DNA of 64,000 nt. It comes from Spiroplasma melliferum (GTDB lineage: Bacteria; Bacillota_I; Bacilli_A; Mycoplasmatales; Mycoplasmataceae). Where the stretch lies: positions 1,116,001 through 1,180,000 of the forward strand of contig CP029202.1 of the NCBI GenBank assembly GCA_005222125.1. Direction: 5' to 3'. The translations under genes were made by a program, and so were the position numbers. The notes below the pieces were generated by a model, which saw nothing but the letters and a program-made list of their open reading frames with translations, ran no database searches and was not told the DNA's origin. Shown in pieces: positions 35,024-47,928 of this stretch. Every line of letters starts with the position of its first letter. Position 1 is the stretch's first letter.

Positions 35024-37753
35024 TAGTCATCGCTTAAAAATTTTAATATATAAATCTTTGACTCCTTGACTCATTAAACAATATCCAATCACTAATGCCG
35101 TAAAGAAAGCAAAGTACATTGCAGGTAATGGTGCTAAACTTAGTTTTGGTCCTAATAATGTAAATGGCAAGGTAATTCCAATCAAAATAACGACAATGCT
35201 GGATACCAATAATTGTCATGATGGCATTGATTGAAAGAACGGAATTTTTCTTGTTCGATACATTTGTACAATTAAAGTTTGTGTCACTAATCCTTCAACA
35301 AATCAACCTGTTTGAAATAAAGTAATTTGTTCAGCAGTAATATGCTGCGGATTGGCAAGAACCCCAAAATAATACCCCATAACAACAAAAGTTAAAACAT
35401 CAAAAATTGAGGAGACAGGTCCATTAACAAAAACAAACGGTAAAATATCCTTTGTTGTTCAAGTTTGTGGTTTTGATAAAAAGTCCACATCAACCTTATC
35501 AAATGCTACTGCCAATTGGGATACATCATATAATAAATTTTGAAATAAAATTTGAATTGGCATCATTGGATGAAATGGTAATCATGCTGAAGCAATTAAA
35601 ATACTCAAAACATTTCCAAAGTTCGAAGCAATTGTAATCTTAATATATTTTAAAATATTTCCAAAAATTTGTCGTCCTTGAATAATTCCCTTTTCCATAA
35701 CTAGTAAGGACTTTTCTAATAAAATAATATCTGATGCTTCTTTTGCAATATCAGTTGCATTATCAACAGATATTGCAACATCACTTTGGCGCAGAACAGG
35801 TGCATCATTAATTCCATCACCCATAAAACCAACAACATGTTGGTTTTGTTTTAAAGCTGTAATAATTTTTGCTTTTTGTAACGGGTTTAATTTAACAAAA
35901 ATATTATTTTGCTCAACAACATCACGGAGTTCAAATTCACTTAATTTTTCAATATAATCGCCAGTTATAACACCACGAATTTTTAAATGAACTCGATCAC
36001 AAATTGCTCGTGTTACTTGCTCATTATCCCCCGTTAAAATTTTTAACTGTACTCCGTTTTTTCGCAATAATTGAATCATTTTTGCTGCAGAAGGTTTTGG
36101 TTTATCAAGAAAAGAAACAAAACCATAAAAAATTAAATTTTTCTCATCTTTTGTTGAATAATAAGTATCGGCATCATGGCCATGGTTATATGCTAATCCA
36201 ATAACTCTTAGTCCTTAACTGTTCATTCGCTCTGCTGTTGCAGAAATCATTCGTAAATGTTCTTCTGTTATCTTTTCAACTTTTCCTTTATATTCAATTC
36301 TTGTACAATTTTTAATAATTTCTTCGATTGCCCCTTTGCAAATTAAAGTATGATGCTTGTCTTTCCCTGAAACAACAACTGTTAATTTCCGTCGATTAAA
36401 ATCAAACGGAATTTCATCAATTTTTTGATAATCATCCTTAAAACTAGATAAATGATGATTATCAATATAATGAATGATTGCTTTATCTAAAGGATTTTTT
36501 AATCCTGTTTGAAAATAACTATTTAAATATAAATATGTTAATAAACGATCATCTTTTTTATTATCTAAAAACTGATAATCAACCAATTCGATCTTATCAT
36601 TTGTTAATGTTCCTGTTTTATCCGTACATAAAATATCAATTGCTCCTAAATTTTGAATTGCTTCTAATTTTTTAACAACAACTTTGGCTTTACTAATTCG
36701 ACTTGCACCACGTGCAAGATTAGAAGTCACAATCATTGGCAGCATTTCAGGCGTTAAACCAACTGCAACTGAAATAGCAAATAATAAGGCAGATAACCAA
36801 TCATTTTTTGTAATTCCATTAATAACAAAAACAATTGGTACCATTACAAACATAAACGACAATAATAGTCAGGTTGTTCTTTTAATTCCACGATTAAAAC
36901 TATTTTCTGGTGGTTTAGCTTGTAATGTTTTTGAAATTGTCGCATAATATGTTTCTGGTCCTACACCAATAACAACTGCAATTGCACTCCCTGAAACAAC
37001 ACTTGTCCCCGTATAACAAATATTTTCTAATTCTAATAAACTTGCTTTATGGCGATTATAACTAGCATGTTTTTCAACAGGTAATGATTCACCAGTTAAA
37101 CTTGATTGATTAATAAAAAGTTCATTACTTCATAATATTCGAACATCAGCAGGAACCATATCTCCACTTGATAAATAAATTAAATCACCTGGCACTAATT
37201 CATGAATTTCTAATTCTTTTGCTTCTCGAATTAAACTAGTATTATTTTTAACTGACACTTCCGAAACTTTTTCATCATCTTCTAATCGAATTACTGTAAT
37301 TGTGTTACTAACTAAATCTGTTAGTTTTTTCGTCACGAAAAAACTACGTATATCTTGAACATATGCAATTGTAGTACTAATAATAATCATAATAGCAATA
37401 ATAATAACTCCAATAACTTCAAAACTATCACCACCTAAAGCAAAATAACTAATTATATTATAGGTCGCAATTAAAGCCAAAACAATGTTAAAAGGATTTA
37501 ACAATACTTTTAAAAAATGTTTAAATCAATGAAATTTCATTTTTTCTTGCGAATTATCGCCATATTTTTTACCCATTTCTTCTGCTTCATCATAAGTTAA
37601 ACCAAAATTCTTAAGTTCAAAATGTTCCAAAATTTCGCTTTGAGAAAACTGGGAAATTTGTTTAATCTCATCAGTTTTTAAAAAACCAATTTCTTTTTTT
37701 CGTCCCTTAAATTCTTTATTATTTCCCTTAAATTTAGTTATTATTTTTGCCAT
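35021..37753 (-). pseudogene. MgtA-type P-type ATPase with nonsense codon
   Basis: 910 codons in one frame with a single TAA at 36215-36217 (codon 513). The intact paralogue at 39999-42713 has Gln there (NDQGYRVLG against NS-stop-GLRVIG), so one C-to-T change explains it. All P-type ATPase motifs surround it: LTGESLPVEK, phosphorylated DKTGTLT, MVPADVRIL, TGDN and GDGINDAPVL. This subclass (PIIIB) imports Mg2+. Probably inactive unless the stop is suppressed or is a sequencing error. A structured leader is at 37785-37940. Confidence 0.88.
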
Positions 37754-37784
37754 CCCAAGACCCCTTTCTTAAAAAATATTTTTA

Positions 37785-37940
37785 CCTAAATTATAAATTT
37801 AGGACTTTTAACACATATATTAGCATTTTATAAATCAAATAAGACTTAAAGTAATAAAATTCCTAAATCAATAATATTTTTTATCCTTTTTAAATAATTT
37901 CACCTCAGCCTCTCATAATTTTATCCTTATGTTAATTATA
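37785..37940 (-). promoter_or_regulatory. Possible attenuator leader of the first mgtA-like gene
   Basis: On the coding strand: a TATAAT at 37935-37940, then AAGGAT and an 8-codon ORF (37890-37916, MRGWGEII, TGA read as Trp). GATTTAGG (37862-37869) follows, and finally a hairpin CCTAAATT/AATTTAGG (37785-37803) with a T-rich tail just before the mgtA RBS. GATTTAGG could pair with the CCTAAATT arm and prevent the terminator from folding. No known riboswitch is recognised. From 37941 to 38234 I see nothing definite. Confidence 0.4.
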
Positions 37941-38234
37941 GCGAAAATAATTTAAATAAAACATAATTAATAATAAATAAAAAAAATAAGAATACATTAA
38001 AATTTTTAGTACTCTTATTTTTAATAAACTAATTATAAAAATTTGCATTAAACTTGCTAAATTATCATCCGAACTTACAGGACCTATTATTTTTCCTTAA
38101 AAAGTTAGTTTTTTTATTAAATAAATATTCTTTCTTTTTTAATATAACTTTAAATTAATACTACTTTATATAATAGTAAAATCATATAATAGTAAAATCT
38201 AAAATTAATAAACTATCCTCATCATTTAATAAAA

Positions 38235-39800
38235 TTATGTTTTATCCTTCTCTTTTGTTTCTGAACTTTCTACTAAATTTTTTGTAAAATCTTGCTTAGA
38301 GTCTTGCTCATTAAATTGCATTGGCATAGTTAATTTTTTATTAATTGTATCATTATCTTTCATTCATATTCCAAATCATGGCAAAACTAAAATTAACAGT
38401 AATAATACAATTGCTAAAATAGGGCCAGTTTTTTCTGGCATTACAATAGCATTTAAAAAATATGAATAAATGTTATAACCAATAATAGCAATAATACAAA
38501 TAACACTAATAATTGCAGCTGGAAGAAAATATCAATTTTTAATTGTTGTAATCCGTTGATGATAGCGATTTCATATTCCCAAGCCAATAATTGTCCCATA
38601 CATCAGAAATGCCATCACAACACCAGCATTGCTAATAAAATCATAAAAATTATAAGTTTCTTTTGCAAAAATAGTTGGAATTCCCATAATTAATCCTCAC
38701 ACTAGTGTAATCATAACTGATGCTAAAAAAATTGCAAAATTAATACTATATTTTTTCATAATTTTATTTCATAACTTTGCACCAATAATAAAATTATCTT
38801 CAATTGAGGAATGGCTTAGTTTAACTAAAGAAAAACTATATCCATTTAAAGTTCCAAAAGCACTAATTAAAATAAAGAAGAAAATAATTCGTTCAAAAAT
38901 TTTATTAACAACAGGATTATTAAAAATTTTTCCAGCCGCAGCAGCAACACTTCCTCGAGCATCTAAATTTAAAGTTCCAATTGAAACAAGTAAATAAAGA
39001 ATTGTTACTGATGCTAATCCTAATACTAAAGCTAATGGAATATTTCGTTCTGGTTTTTTAACATCCTTTTGAATATATGTTGTTGATAAAAAACCATCAA
39101 ATGAAAACAAAATCCCTGGTAAAGCCATTAAAATCATTTCAAATCCAGTTTTATTAAGAACTAATTTATATTTATCAGGATCACCTAAACCACTTTTGCT
39201 TAATGCATTAGGGTCATTGTTAAAAAAGAACATTCCAATTAACCCAACTAAAATTAATGGAATTAATTTTAAAACAACGGTTACCATTTGAATATATTTC
39301 CCTGTTTTTTCTAAATAAGTACAAATATAAATTAACAGGACAGTATAAATAACTGAAAAACTAGTTAAAATTAATTGATAATTCGCATAACCACCAACTT
39401 TTTCACTAAATGCAATTTCTGCCATTAAACCACCACCAAAGGCTCAGATTGAAGCTTTTGTTGTATAATACGCAACAGTGAAAGTTGTTAACGGAATATA
39501 AATATGGTTCATAGCGTTCCTCACTACGCGGCCAAACCATTTGCCCCCGAACATTTTTGCATACAAAGCAATACCTGAATTTGAATCTTGTTTTGCTGAA
39601 GAAATTTCCATAAATGATAATCCAAACGAAAGAGCCATTAGACCACCAATTATCCAAGCAATTAAACCTAGAATTCCATTCCCATTAGTTAAACCATACA
39701 CCCCTTCGTTTTTAAAAAAGATTCCTGTTCCAATAACTGTCCCAACAACCATACAAAAGCACATAAAAAATCCATATTTTTGTGCTGTTTTTTTCTGCAT
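38235..39800 (-). CDS. APC-superfamily amino-acid permease
   Basis: 521 residues with about 12 TM segments. The start VVGTVIGTGIFFKNEG is the TM1 signature of the APC superfamily, with the conserved glycine break. FSFDGFLSTTYIQKDVKKPERNIP corresponds to the TM6/loop motif. A hydrophilic C-terminal tail of about 45 residues is present. Two TGA Trp codons were merged. It imports an amino acid or polyamine; specificity cannot be assigned. It lies between the two mgtA-like genes on the same strand. Confidence 0.88.
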
Positions 39801-39944
39801 AACTTCACCTCATCATTCTTATTAATTTTTATTGTTTTTTAAAACTATGAAAATTTAAATAATACTTAGTATATTATTTCATAATCAAAATTTTAACATA
39901 AATCTAATTATTATTTTAACATTAAAATAATAATTATTAAAATT

Positions 39945-39980
39945 AAAAGGAATGTTTATTTTTCACAACCATTCCTTTTA
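39945..39980 (-). terminator. Terminator after the second mgtA-like gene
   Basis: AAAAGGAATG and CATTCCTTTT form a 10-bp stem with a 15-base loop; on the minus strand it ends in TTTTAATTTTAA. Confidence 0.7.
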
Positions 39981-39998
39981 CCTCTTTTTAAAATTATT

Positions 39999-42713
39999 TT
40001 ATAATCAACTTTTTGTCACTTTAATATAAGCAACTTTTGATAATTGAGCAGTGATACAATACGCCCCAATAACTCCCAAGACGATTGGAATATATACTAA
40101 TGGTGGCGCTGTCATTGGAAAGACATTGTTCAATGCATATGGAATTAAGAATCCTAATAGTACAACAATTCCTGTCGCAACATTAACTGGTCAAGTTGGT
40201 TTTGATTGAATAAATGGAATTTGTTTTGTTCTAAACATTAACATTACAACTGTTTGAGTAATTAATCCTTCAATAAATCAACCCGATTGAAAAATTGCAA
40301 CATGATAAGCAGCATCTGCTGAAGTTGGATCAGCATTATATGCATTAAAAACACCAAAGCCATACCCTAAAATAATAAAGGTTATTACATCAAAAACACT
40401 GCTAATTGGGCCGTTAACAAAAGTAAATGATAACATGCCTTTTGTACGTCAACGCTGTGGTTGCAATAAGAAATCTTTATCAACGCGATCAAATACGACT
40501 GCAAATTGTGAAAAATCATAAATTAAATTTTGAAATAGCATTTGAACTGGTAACATTGGCGTGAATGGAATTCATCAGGCTACAATAATTAAAGTAAAAA
40601 CATTTCCAAATTGTGATGCCATTGTTATTTTAATATACTTTAAAATATTTCCAAATGTTAAACGCCCTTGTTCAATTCCTTGTTCAATTACATCTAATGA
40701 TTTTTCTAATAAAATAATATCTGATGCTTCCTTAGCAACATCAGTTGCATTATTAACTGAAATTGCAATATCACTTTGTCTTAATACTGGTACATCATTA
40801 ATACCATCACCCATAAAACCAACAACATGATTATTAGCTTTTAACAAACTAATAATTCGTGATTTTTCGGTTGGATTTAATTTGACGAAAACATTATTAA
40901 TTTCAACTGCACGTTTTAATTCATAATCCGTTAATTTATCTAACTCTTCACCAGAAATAATTCCTTTAATTTTCATTCCTACGCGATCACAAATTGAACG
41001 CGTTACAGCAGCATTATCTCCTGTTAAAATTTTTAGTTCAACACCACGAGTAGCCAATACCTTAACCATTTTTGATGCTGATGGTTTTGGAATATCTAAA
41101 AATGTTGCATAACCATAAAAAATTAAATCTTTTTCATCATTAATGTTATAAACTTTTTGACTTTCATTAACAATTTTATAACCAATTCCTAACACACGAT
41201 ATCCCTGATCATTTAACCGAGTTACTGTCTTAATGATTTGTTTTTTCATTTCATTATCTAAATCAACAATTTTATTTTGATAATAAATCTTATTTGAAAC
41301 ATTAATAATTTCTTCAATTGCTCCTTTTGAAATTAATTTTGTGTCTGCTGCATTTTTAACAATAATTGTTAAACGACGGCGTTCAAAATCAAATGGAATT
41401 TCATCAACTTTTTGATATTTATCAGGGGCAAAATGATGCGAACTTTCTTTAACATAATCAATAATTGCTGAATCTAGTGGATTTTTAATTCCAGTTTGAA
41501 AATAGCTATTTAAGTATAATAATTTTAATAAATCTGGTTCTTTTTTATTATCAAAACTAGCATAATTAATTAACTCAATTTTATCATTTGTTAATGTTCC
41601 TGTTTTATCTGTACATAAAACATCAATTGCTCCTAAATTTTGAATTGCTCCTAAATTTTTAAATACTAATTTACTACGGCTCATTTTACGAGCTCCTCGT
41701 GCTAAATTACTTGTCACAATCATTGGTAACATTTCAGGTACAATTCCAACAATTGCTGCCGCTGTTCATGTTATTCCTCCTAATCAATCACTTTTTGTTC
41801 CTGAGTAAATTAAGTAAATAATTGGTGCCATAATCAACACAAACATAATTAATAAAAATGTTACTCGTTGCACTCCTGTTTGAAAATTAGTTAAAGGGCG
41901 TTTTTCTTGTAATGCACTTGAAATTGACGAAAAATATGTTTTAACTCCCGTTTGAATAACCACTGCAATTGCACTCCCTGAAACAACACTTGTACCCATT
42001 AAGCAAATGTTTTCTAATTCTAATAAATTAACATTATCTGTTGTTGCATGCTTCTCAACTGGCATTGATTCTCCAGTTAATGAAGCATGATTAATAAATA
42101 AATCACGACTAACTAAAATACGAACATCAGCAGGAACCATATCCCCACTTGATAAGTAAATCAAATCTCCTGGCACTAAATCACGAACATCAATATCTTC
42201 TGATTTTTTAATCAATTCAAACATATTTTCGTAACTAATGTCAGTATATCCCATAACATCTCGAATCACTGTTGCTTTATTACTAACAATATTAATTAAT
42301 TTTTTCGTCACAAAATGTGCTTTTATTGTTTGAATATAAACAACTGTTCCACTTGCAAAAATCATAACTGCTACAATAATTGCTGGTAAAATATCAGCAA
42401 TTCCCCGGTCAGCAATAGGGGTTGAAAAATACTCATAAAAATTATAAATACTAATTGCGATTAGTACTAAATTAAAAGGTCCAAAAAATGATTTAAAAAA
42501 ATTTAGAACTCAATTAAATTTAGTAGTATCTACTTTATTGTGTCCATATTCTTTTTGTAAATCTTCGACATCAGTTGCCTTTATCCCAAACTGATTACTT
42601 TTAAATTCGTTTAATAATTCAGGTTGGTTAAGTTTTGAACATGCTTTTAATTTTTTATCATTAAAACTTAGCTTTTTTAATAAAGCTTCTTTTGTTCTAT
42701 CTCTTCCAAACAT
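39999..42713 (-). CDS. mgtA: Mg2+-importing P-type ATPase, MgtA type
   Basis: 904 residues, intact. Motifs: actuator LTGESMPVEK, phosphorylation site CTDKTGTLT, nucleotide-binding FERRRLTIIV, ILTGDNAAVTR, hinge GDGINDVPVLRQSD and the MgtA-type TM region EMLPMIVTSNLARGA. Seven TGA Trp codons were merged. It is a paralogue of the broken gene at 35021-37753, so it is likely the only working copy here. A 340-bp leader with a small ORF precedes it. Confidence 0.93.
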
Positions 42714-42812
42714 GATTTGTTTCCTCTCTTACTTTGTTTCATGACACAACAAAATAAGATAAATTAACACAACTAAAAATATTAGCAATTATAAATAACT
42801 GCGGTGATTATC

Positions 42813-42926
42813 TTATTGATGGTCAGAAACAATATTAAATAATGTATTACTTTTGTAAAAATTAATACCCTTAATAATCCGGCTTAATTGTAACATGAGT
42901 CCGGACTGTTCCTGTTGTACAAGCAT
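42813..42926 (-). CDS. Small ORF in the mgtA leader
   Basis: 37 codons (starts MLVQQEQSGLML, ends NIVSDHQ), less AT-rich than its surroundings and predicted helical. GTGGTGATT just before the ATG contains its likely RBS (GGTG) and can pair with AATCACCGC just after the stop (42801-42809 and 42930-42938). The whole ORF would then sit inside a closed stem. It may be a regulatory leader peptide for mgtA or a free small protein. No homologue is known to me. Confidence 0.5.
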   Translation of the reverse strand: MLVQQEQSGLMLQLSRIIKGINFYKSNTLFNIVSDHQ

Positions 42927-42974
42927 AGAAATCACCACTCTTTCTTTTATAAAAATAATACCCATATATTTTAG

Positions 42975-43004
42975 CATAAAAAATAAGGCAAATACACCTT
43001 ATTT
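42975..43004 (-). terminator. Terminator after the PTS IIB gene
   Basis: AAATAAGG and CCTTATTT form an 8-bp stem; on the minus strand it is followed by TTTTTATG. Confidence 0.7.
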
Positions 43005-43061
43005 GAAAAAAATTATTTTAAAATTAAATAAAGTAAAAAATTTTTATTAAAAAATTTAAAC

Positions 43062-43346
43062 TTATAATGTATTAACAAAATCAATAATCCCTTTTGAATC
43101 ATTATTAATATATAATTCTGATGGTAACACAGCAACTTTACTATTGATTGCAATAGCAGCTACTTTTGCTGATAAATACTCAACTTGGGGAGCTAATAAA
43201 ATAATATTATAATTATTCTCTAATTGCTCTGGTGTTATTACAAAAAATTGCATATCATAATTATTTTTAACAATAACATCATTAATTTTATCTAAAATTC
43301 GATTAGCACTAATTCCTGCCGAACAAATTAAAGCAATTTTTATCAT
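43062..43346 (-). CDS. PTS lactose/cellobiose-type EIIB
   Basis: 94 residues. The start IKIALICSAGISANRILDKI has the phosphorylated Cys8 in the CSAGxS loop typical of the lactose/chitobiose IIB family, and the LLAPQVEYL strand is typical too. It carries phosphate from IIA to the sugar on IIC. No IIA or IIC gene is adjacent, so it must work with components elsewhere or has another regulatory role. Confidence 0.88.
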   Translation of the reverse strand: MIKIALICSAGISANRILDKINDVIVKNNYDMQFFVITPEQLENNYNIILLAPQVEYLSAKVAAIAINSKVAVLPSELYINNDSKGIIDFVNTL

Positions 43347-43521
43347 TTAGACCTCCATTTACTACTTAATAATCTTTTTAAATTATACTGATTATAATTT
43401 AAAATGCAATCATAACAATAAAATGTTCCTATAGTAAATTAAGTTAATAATTTTTTAAAATAAAAAATGCTTTAATTATTTAATAAAAGCATTCTTTTTT
43501 TATCTTAATTTTTAAAAATAA

Positions 43522-45153
43522 CTATTTTCCTAAAATTTTAGAATTAATATCTAGAATAAAAATTAGATGTAAATCCGGATTAGTTGTTTCAAGCAAAATC
43601 ATCGTGTCATTATTCGATTTAACTTTAAACTTAATATTATTAATATTAATTCGCATTTCTAGTGCTGATTTTAAATCAGTTATTTCAGCAGCTGTTTTTC
43701 ATACTCCATCTTTTTCATCTTGATATTCAATTTGAACTACGCCACTAACTAGTTCTATGGAAGTATTATCAATTGCATCACTACTATGTCCACTAATTTT
43801 CAATATTGAAGGTATAAGTTTTTTAATTTCTTCACTAAGCGGAATTGAAAAATTAAAATCTCACCTAACAAGTTTTACTTTTATTGATAAATCAGTTGTT
43901 AAATCATAATTAAATATTTGATTAATAAATGCTTTAATTTTATCAATAGAAAGAATGTCAATAAGTCCTTCTGTCCCTGATGTTATTTGAAACCAACCTG
44001 GTGGAATTTTTTCATATTTAATATTAACAGTTGTAGTTGATAATAATCAATCAACTTTTACTACAATTGAAATTGGAGTTCTGCTATCTGACCATTCACC
44101 GCTTTTGCTTTTTCATCCTTCTAATAAATTATGTAAAATATGTTCTAAATTAGTGCTAAATTGAAGGGTTCTTTTTTTATTTTTAGTACTTGGAATATTT
44201 TGATTAACATCTAAAAACCCATCATTATTAATTTCTCGTGGTTTCTCAAATAAATATTGTAATAGTAATAAAATTAAATTTTGTGATTTTTGTTGCTCAC
44301 GTTTTTCGAGAACAAAATTACGAAAATGAATAATATCTGGTGCTAAACTATTTAAAATATTAAGGTATTTTGCTATAATTTTTATTTCTAGAGTATTGCC
44401 CAGCACAAGATCTTTTTTTATCGTTTCATTAATTTCACCATTTTTAAGCATTTCATCAGCAAGTGGTAAATTCATTAATTCATTAACAAATCCCTGTCAT
44501 TCTTTTCAATTTTGATCATCCGCATTAAATGACGTTGGAATAACTTTTGGCAAACTATCAAAAAGATGAAATGATGTAATTAACGATAAAATATTCCCAA
44601 TTGCTAAGTTAGCACCTTGAAATGAAAGATTCATTTTAGACAAAATCATTGTTATACTTTCATTTAATTTTTGAACTGTATCATTTGCTCATTTTAAATT
44701 ATTAGTAGCAACATGAATTAAAAAATTTGAATCATTTGTTTTTGGATTAGTTAATTCTTTATCTTTATAATCAGCAACGACAGTTAATTCACCATAATGG
44801 GTAGTCCCATCTTCTGCAATTTCAATAGGCGTAAAATTTGTTTGTGTTAGCATTAAATCATCACTAAATTCTTTAAATTTACTTTTTAAAATGCTAAAAG
44901 CATCATCACTATTAACAGTTTGGTATTCATTACTATCAACAACAAGAGGTGATAATTCACTAAAACTAGTTAATCGTTTAATAATTCGATTTTTTTCATA
45001 ATCACCACTAGTTCCCCCATTGTTATCATCGTCTCCCCCACTCGTTGTATCAATATCACGATGTCCAGCAGGGGTAGGCGCACATCCATTCAAACCAAAA
45101 ACAGGTGAACTTATTAAAATAACACTACTTAAAATAACTAAAATTTTTTTCAT
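43522..45153 (-). CDS. Large lipoprotein
   Basis: 543 residues. The start is the second ATG (45151-45153), ten bases after AAAGGAG; the first ATG at 45174 would put this RBS inside. Signal peptide with lipobox GLNGC, then an Asp/Gly/Thr-rich linker (TTSGGDDDNNGGTSGD) and a long mixed helix/strand body. Five TGA Trp codons were merged. I do not recognise the body. It is probably surface-exposed. Confidence 0.82.
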
Positions 45154-45226
45154 TATTTGTATCTCCTTTTTCATTTTTTAACTTTTAAAATTTTATTTAT
45201 TTAAAAATAACATTTAGAAAACTATT

Positions 45227-46036
45227 CTAATTCAAGCACTCTCGTTGATAACCATTTACAATAATTTTTAATTCTTTTTCACTACGTTTATTTACTAACA
45301 TATGCATTTGTAAAGACTTAATAGCATTATCTAATTCACATACATTAATGAAACTAAAATTTTCCTGAATATTTTGTTTTTTTAAAATTAATGAAAGTTT
45401 TTTAAACATAACTGTACTATTGACAGAAAAAGCAAGGGAAATTAAAACAAAAACATTTTGTGAAAATAATACAAGAGAAATATTATTTTCATTTAAAGCA
45501 TAATGAAATGGTTTAAATGTATTAATATAAGCTAAAATTTTGTTAATTAAGACAATTTTTAAATATTTTGTTCAATATTGTTTAAAAAAATATATTGTTG
45601 CAATAAATGAAATAAGACCTAGAAAAATAACAATAATCATATTGTCTGAGTCTTTGATCGTAGCTTTATGAATTGCAAATATTGTTATTAAACTAACTTT
45701 AAATACAATGGAAAAAAGACAAATAATTGAATCATTATAATAATTAGGAAGCAATTGTTTACCAATTAAGATTCATAAACTAATTAAGCAAACTGTTAAA
45801 GTAAGGAGATTACGAAGAACCAATAAATTCGTTGTATCCATTAGTAAAAAATAAAAACTAATTTGAATTCCAACTAAGAAAATAATTGTTAAACTTTGTT
45901 TTATTTTTTTCTTCAAAACAGTAAGATTTGTAAGATATGAAGCAAAATAAACAACAGCAAAAAAGACTAATATTTTAGCAATAAATAATATTAATGGTCA
46001 ATCAATATAATTAATTTCAAAAAATAGCCTGTTCAC
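45227..46036 (-). CDS. Polytopic membrane protein
   Basis: 269 residues from a GTG at 46034-46036 with AAGGTG upstream. About six TM segments are predicted (PLILFIAKILVFFAVVYFAS, SLTIIFLVGIQISFYFLL, MIIVIFLGLISFIATIYFF and others). A cytoplasmic C-terminal tail of about 60 residues with KLSLILKKQN and a final Cys follows. A stop lies directly upstream, so the GTG is the only reasonable start. No known family recognised. Confidence 0.68.
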
Positions 46037-46219
46037 TTTTTACACCTTACCTTTTAAGAAATATTTTACCTTATTTGGAAATATTATATAGATTTATTGT
46101 TAAAAATGCAAAAATGTTTTTTAAAAATAAATGTTATAATTAAAGTGAGTTTGATAATATTAATAATTAAAAATTATTAATATTATCAAAAAATAGTATA
46201 GTAGGAGGTAAAAACAGCG

Positions 46220-46561
46220 ATGTTGCCAGAAAAAATTGATCTTTTTATCGATGAACATGTTGATAAACCCTTATCAGAATATATTAAAGAAAATCCAAGA
46301 TTTATTTTAGAATTTGTTAATAACTTATCATGAGAAGAAAAATTTGAATTAATTAATGATTTTGTTACAGAAAATGATGAAATTAACCACGCAGTTAATA
46401 CTTTAAATAAATATCTTTCTTTATTTATTGAAGAAGAAATTAAAGAACGCCTTATTCAAAATATTTCAGAAGAAGAATATTTACGTCATAAAGCAATTGT
46501 TGAAATTTATGAAAAAGCTAAAAATGAAGGAGAATTAAATAAAAAAGATTCTTCTAATTAA
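46220..46561 (+). CDS. Acidic helical hypothetical protein
   Basis: 113 residues with a good AGGAGG before the ATG and a strong terminator after. Nearly all helical and acidic (SWEEKFELINDFVTENDE, SLFIEEEIKERLI), cytoplasmic. It is divergent from the membrane protein at 45227-46036. The family is not recognised. Possibly a small regulatory or adaptor protein, but nothing shows this directly. Confidence 0.75.
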
Positions 46562-46564
46562 AAA

Positions 46565-46598
46565 AATAATACATTTAATCAAATGTATTATTTTTTTA
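46565..46598. terminator. Bidirectional terminator
   Basis: AATAATACATTT, loop AATC, AAATGTATTATT, then seven T. It separates the convergent genes ending at 46561 (+) and 46614 (-). Confidence 0.9.
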
Positions 46599-46613
46599 AT
46601 TAATTACTTTTTA

Positions 46614-47735
46614 TTAAAGAGAATTTAAAATTGTATTTTTAGAATATTTTTTATCAATAATCTGTCCATTTTTATCTAAATAAATAGTAATTGTCACTTC
46701 AGTATTGTTAATTTTTTCTAATTGACTAGTTGTTAAACCATTATATGGTTTTCCTGTCATACTAATTTCTTGACAACCACTTTCTTTTAATTGATCAACA
46801 ATATTTCCATCTGGAAATTTGTGGCTTGCCGCTCCCATAAAATTACGTCATGATGTATTTTCTTCATCATATGTACCTGGAATATAACAATTTTTTGGAT
46901 TTAATTTTTCAAAAAACGATTTGCTAAGAGAATTCCTACTTCCATGATGTGGTACTTGATAAATATCAATATTTTTGAAAATATCAGGTTTTTGGCTAGC
47001 AATAGCTTCGCCAAGTTCTTTTTCAGCATCACCAGTAAATAAAAAATCTGTTGGACCAATTTTAAAATATAATACATTTGATAAATTATTGCGATTTACT
47101 TGTTTTTTATGGCTTTCTTTATCAAGGAAATCTTTTGCAGAATAACTTCAATTATGAAACTTAATACCATCAAAGGTATAAAATTCTTCTAACTTGTCAT
47201 AAATTTTTGTATTAGGACTAATTGAATCACCAAATTTTTTCATAAATTCATTTGCTTCATAATTAAAAATAATATTATCAACTTGGAAGTTATTTAAAAT
47301 ACTTCTGAAATTTGAATAGTGGTCAGTATGAAAGTGACTGAAAAAAATAGCAGAAATCTTATTAATTCCCTTTTCTTTTAAAAACTTAGTTGGTCAAATA
47401 TTACCATTATATAATTTAGTATTTCATACACGGGGTGAACCACCAATACCAGTATCATAAACAATTGCTGTCTCACCTTTTTTTATAAATTGAAATAAAC
47501 CACTACCAGTTGATAACATTGTATATTCATAAAATGGTTTTGTTTCATTATCCTTTGTCTCATCATCTATTGATACTTTCACATCTTGAGAATCCTCATT
47601 AAGTTTAGCATCAATATTTTCATTTGGTAAATTTGCTTCTTCTGAACCATTTGAACAAAATGTACAACTCACAATAGAAGTAACAAATATATTATTTATT
47701 GATAAACCAGTTAATAAGGCTAATATTTTTTTCAT
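46614..47735 (-). CDS. ComEC-like metallo-beta-lactamase lipoprotein
   Basis: 373 residues. Signal peptide with lipobox SIVSC, then an acidic linker. The MBL-fold domain has FFSHFHTDHYSN (HxHxDH), FTGDAEKE and QVPHHGSRNS, a pattern typical of the C-terminal domain of ComEC/Rec2. It is a stand-alone, surface-anchored hydrolase. By analogy with ComEC-type domains, it could cut nucleic acid or a phosphodiester outside the cell for nucleotide scavenging. Palindromic element D lies 200 bp upstream. Confidence 0.87.
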
Positions 47736-47928
47736 TTAATATTTACCTCGCTTTCTTTATTAATAAATAATAATTTGTTAATTTAAAATACAAGCAAAAA
47801 CAAACAAAACTTTTTCATAGTATGACCTGATTGTAGCATTTCTTAAATGAAAATGTTTTGCTATTTTTTCATATGTTTATGTTGCATTAAATTTTAAAAA
47901 CTAAAATAATTATTTTATATAACTTATT

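Noticed and set aside
37754-37960. M-box (ykoK) Mg2+ riboswitch before the mgtA-like gene
   Set aside because: A GAGGCTGAGGTGA stretch suggested it, but the conserved M-box helices and core sequence are absent; a short leader ORF explains the stretch better.
39406-39825. Overlapping minus and plus ORFs within the permease N-terminus
   Set aside because: Other frames of the APC permease gene; the permease frame has the TM1 signature and correct length.
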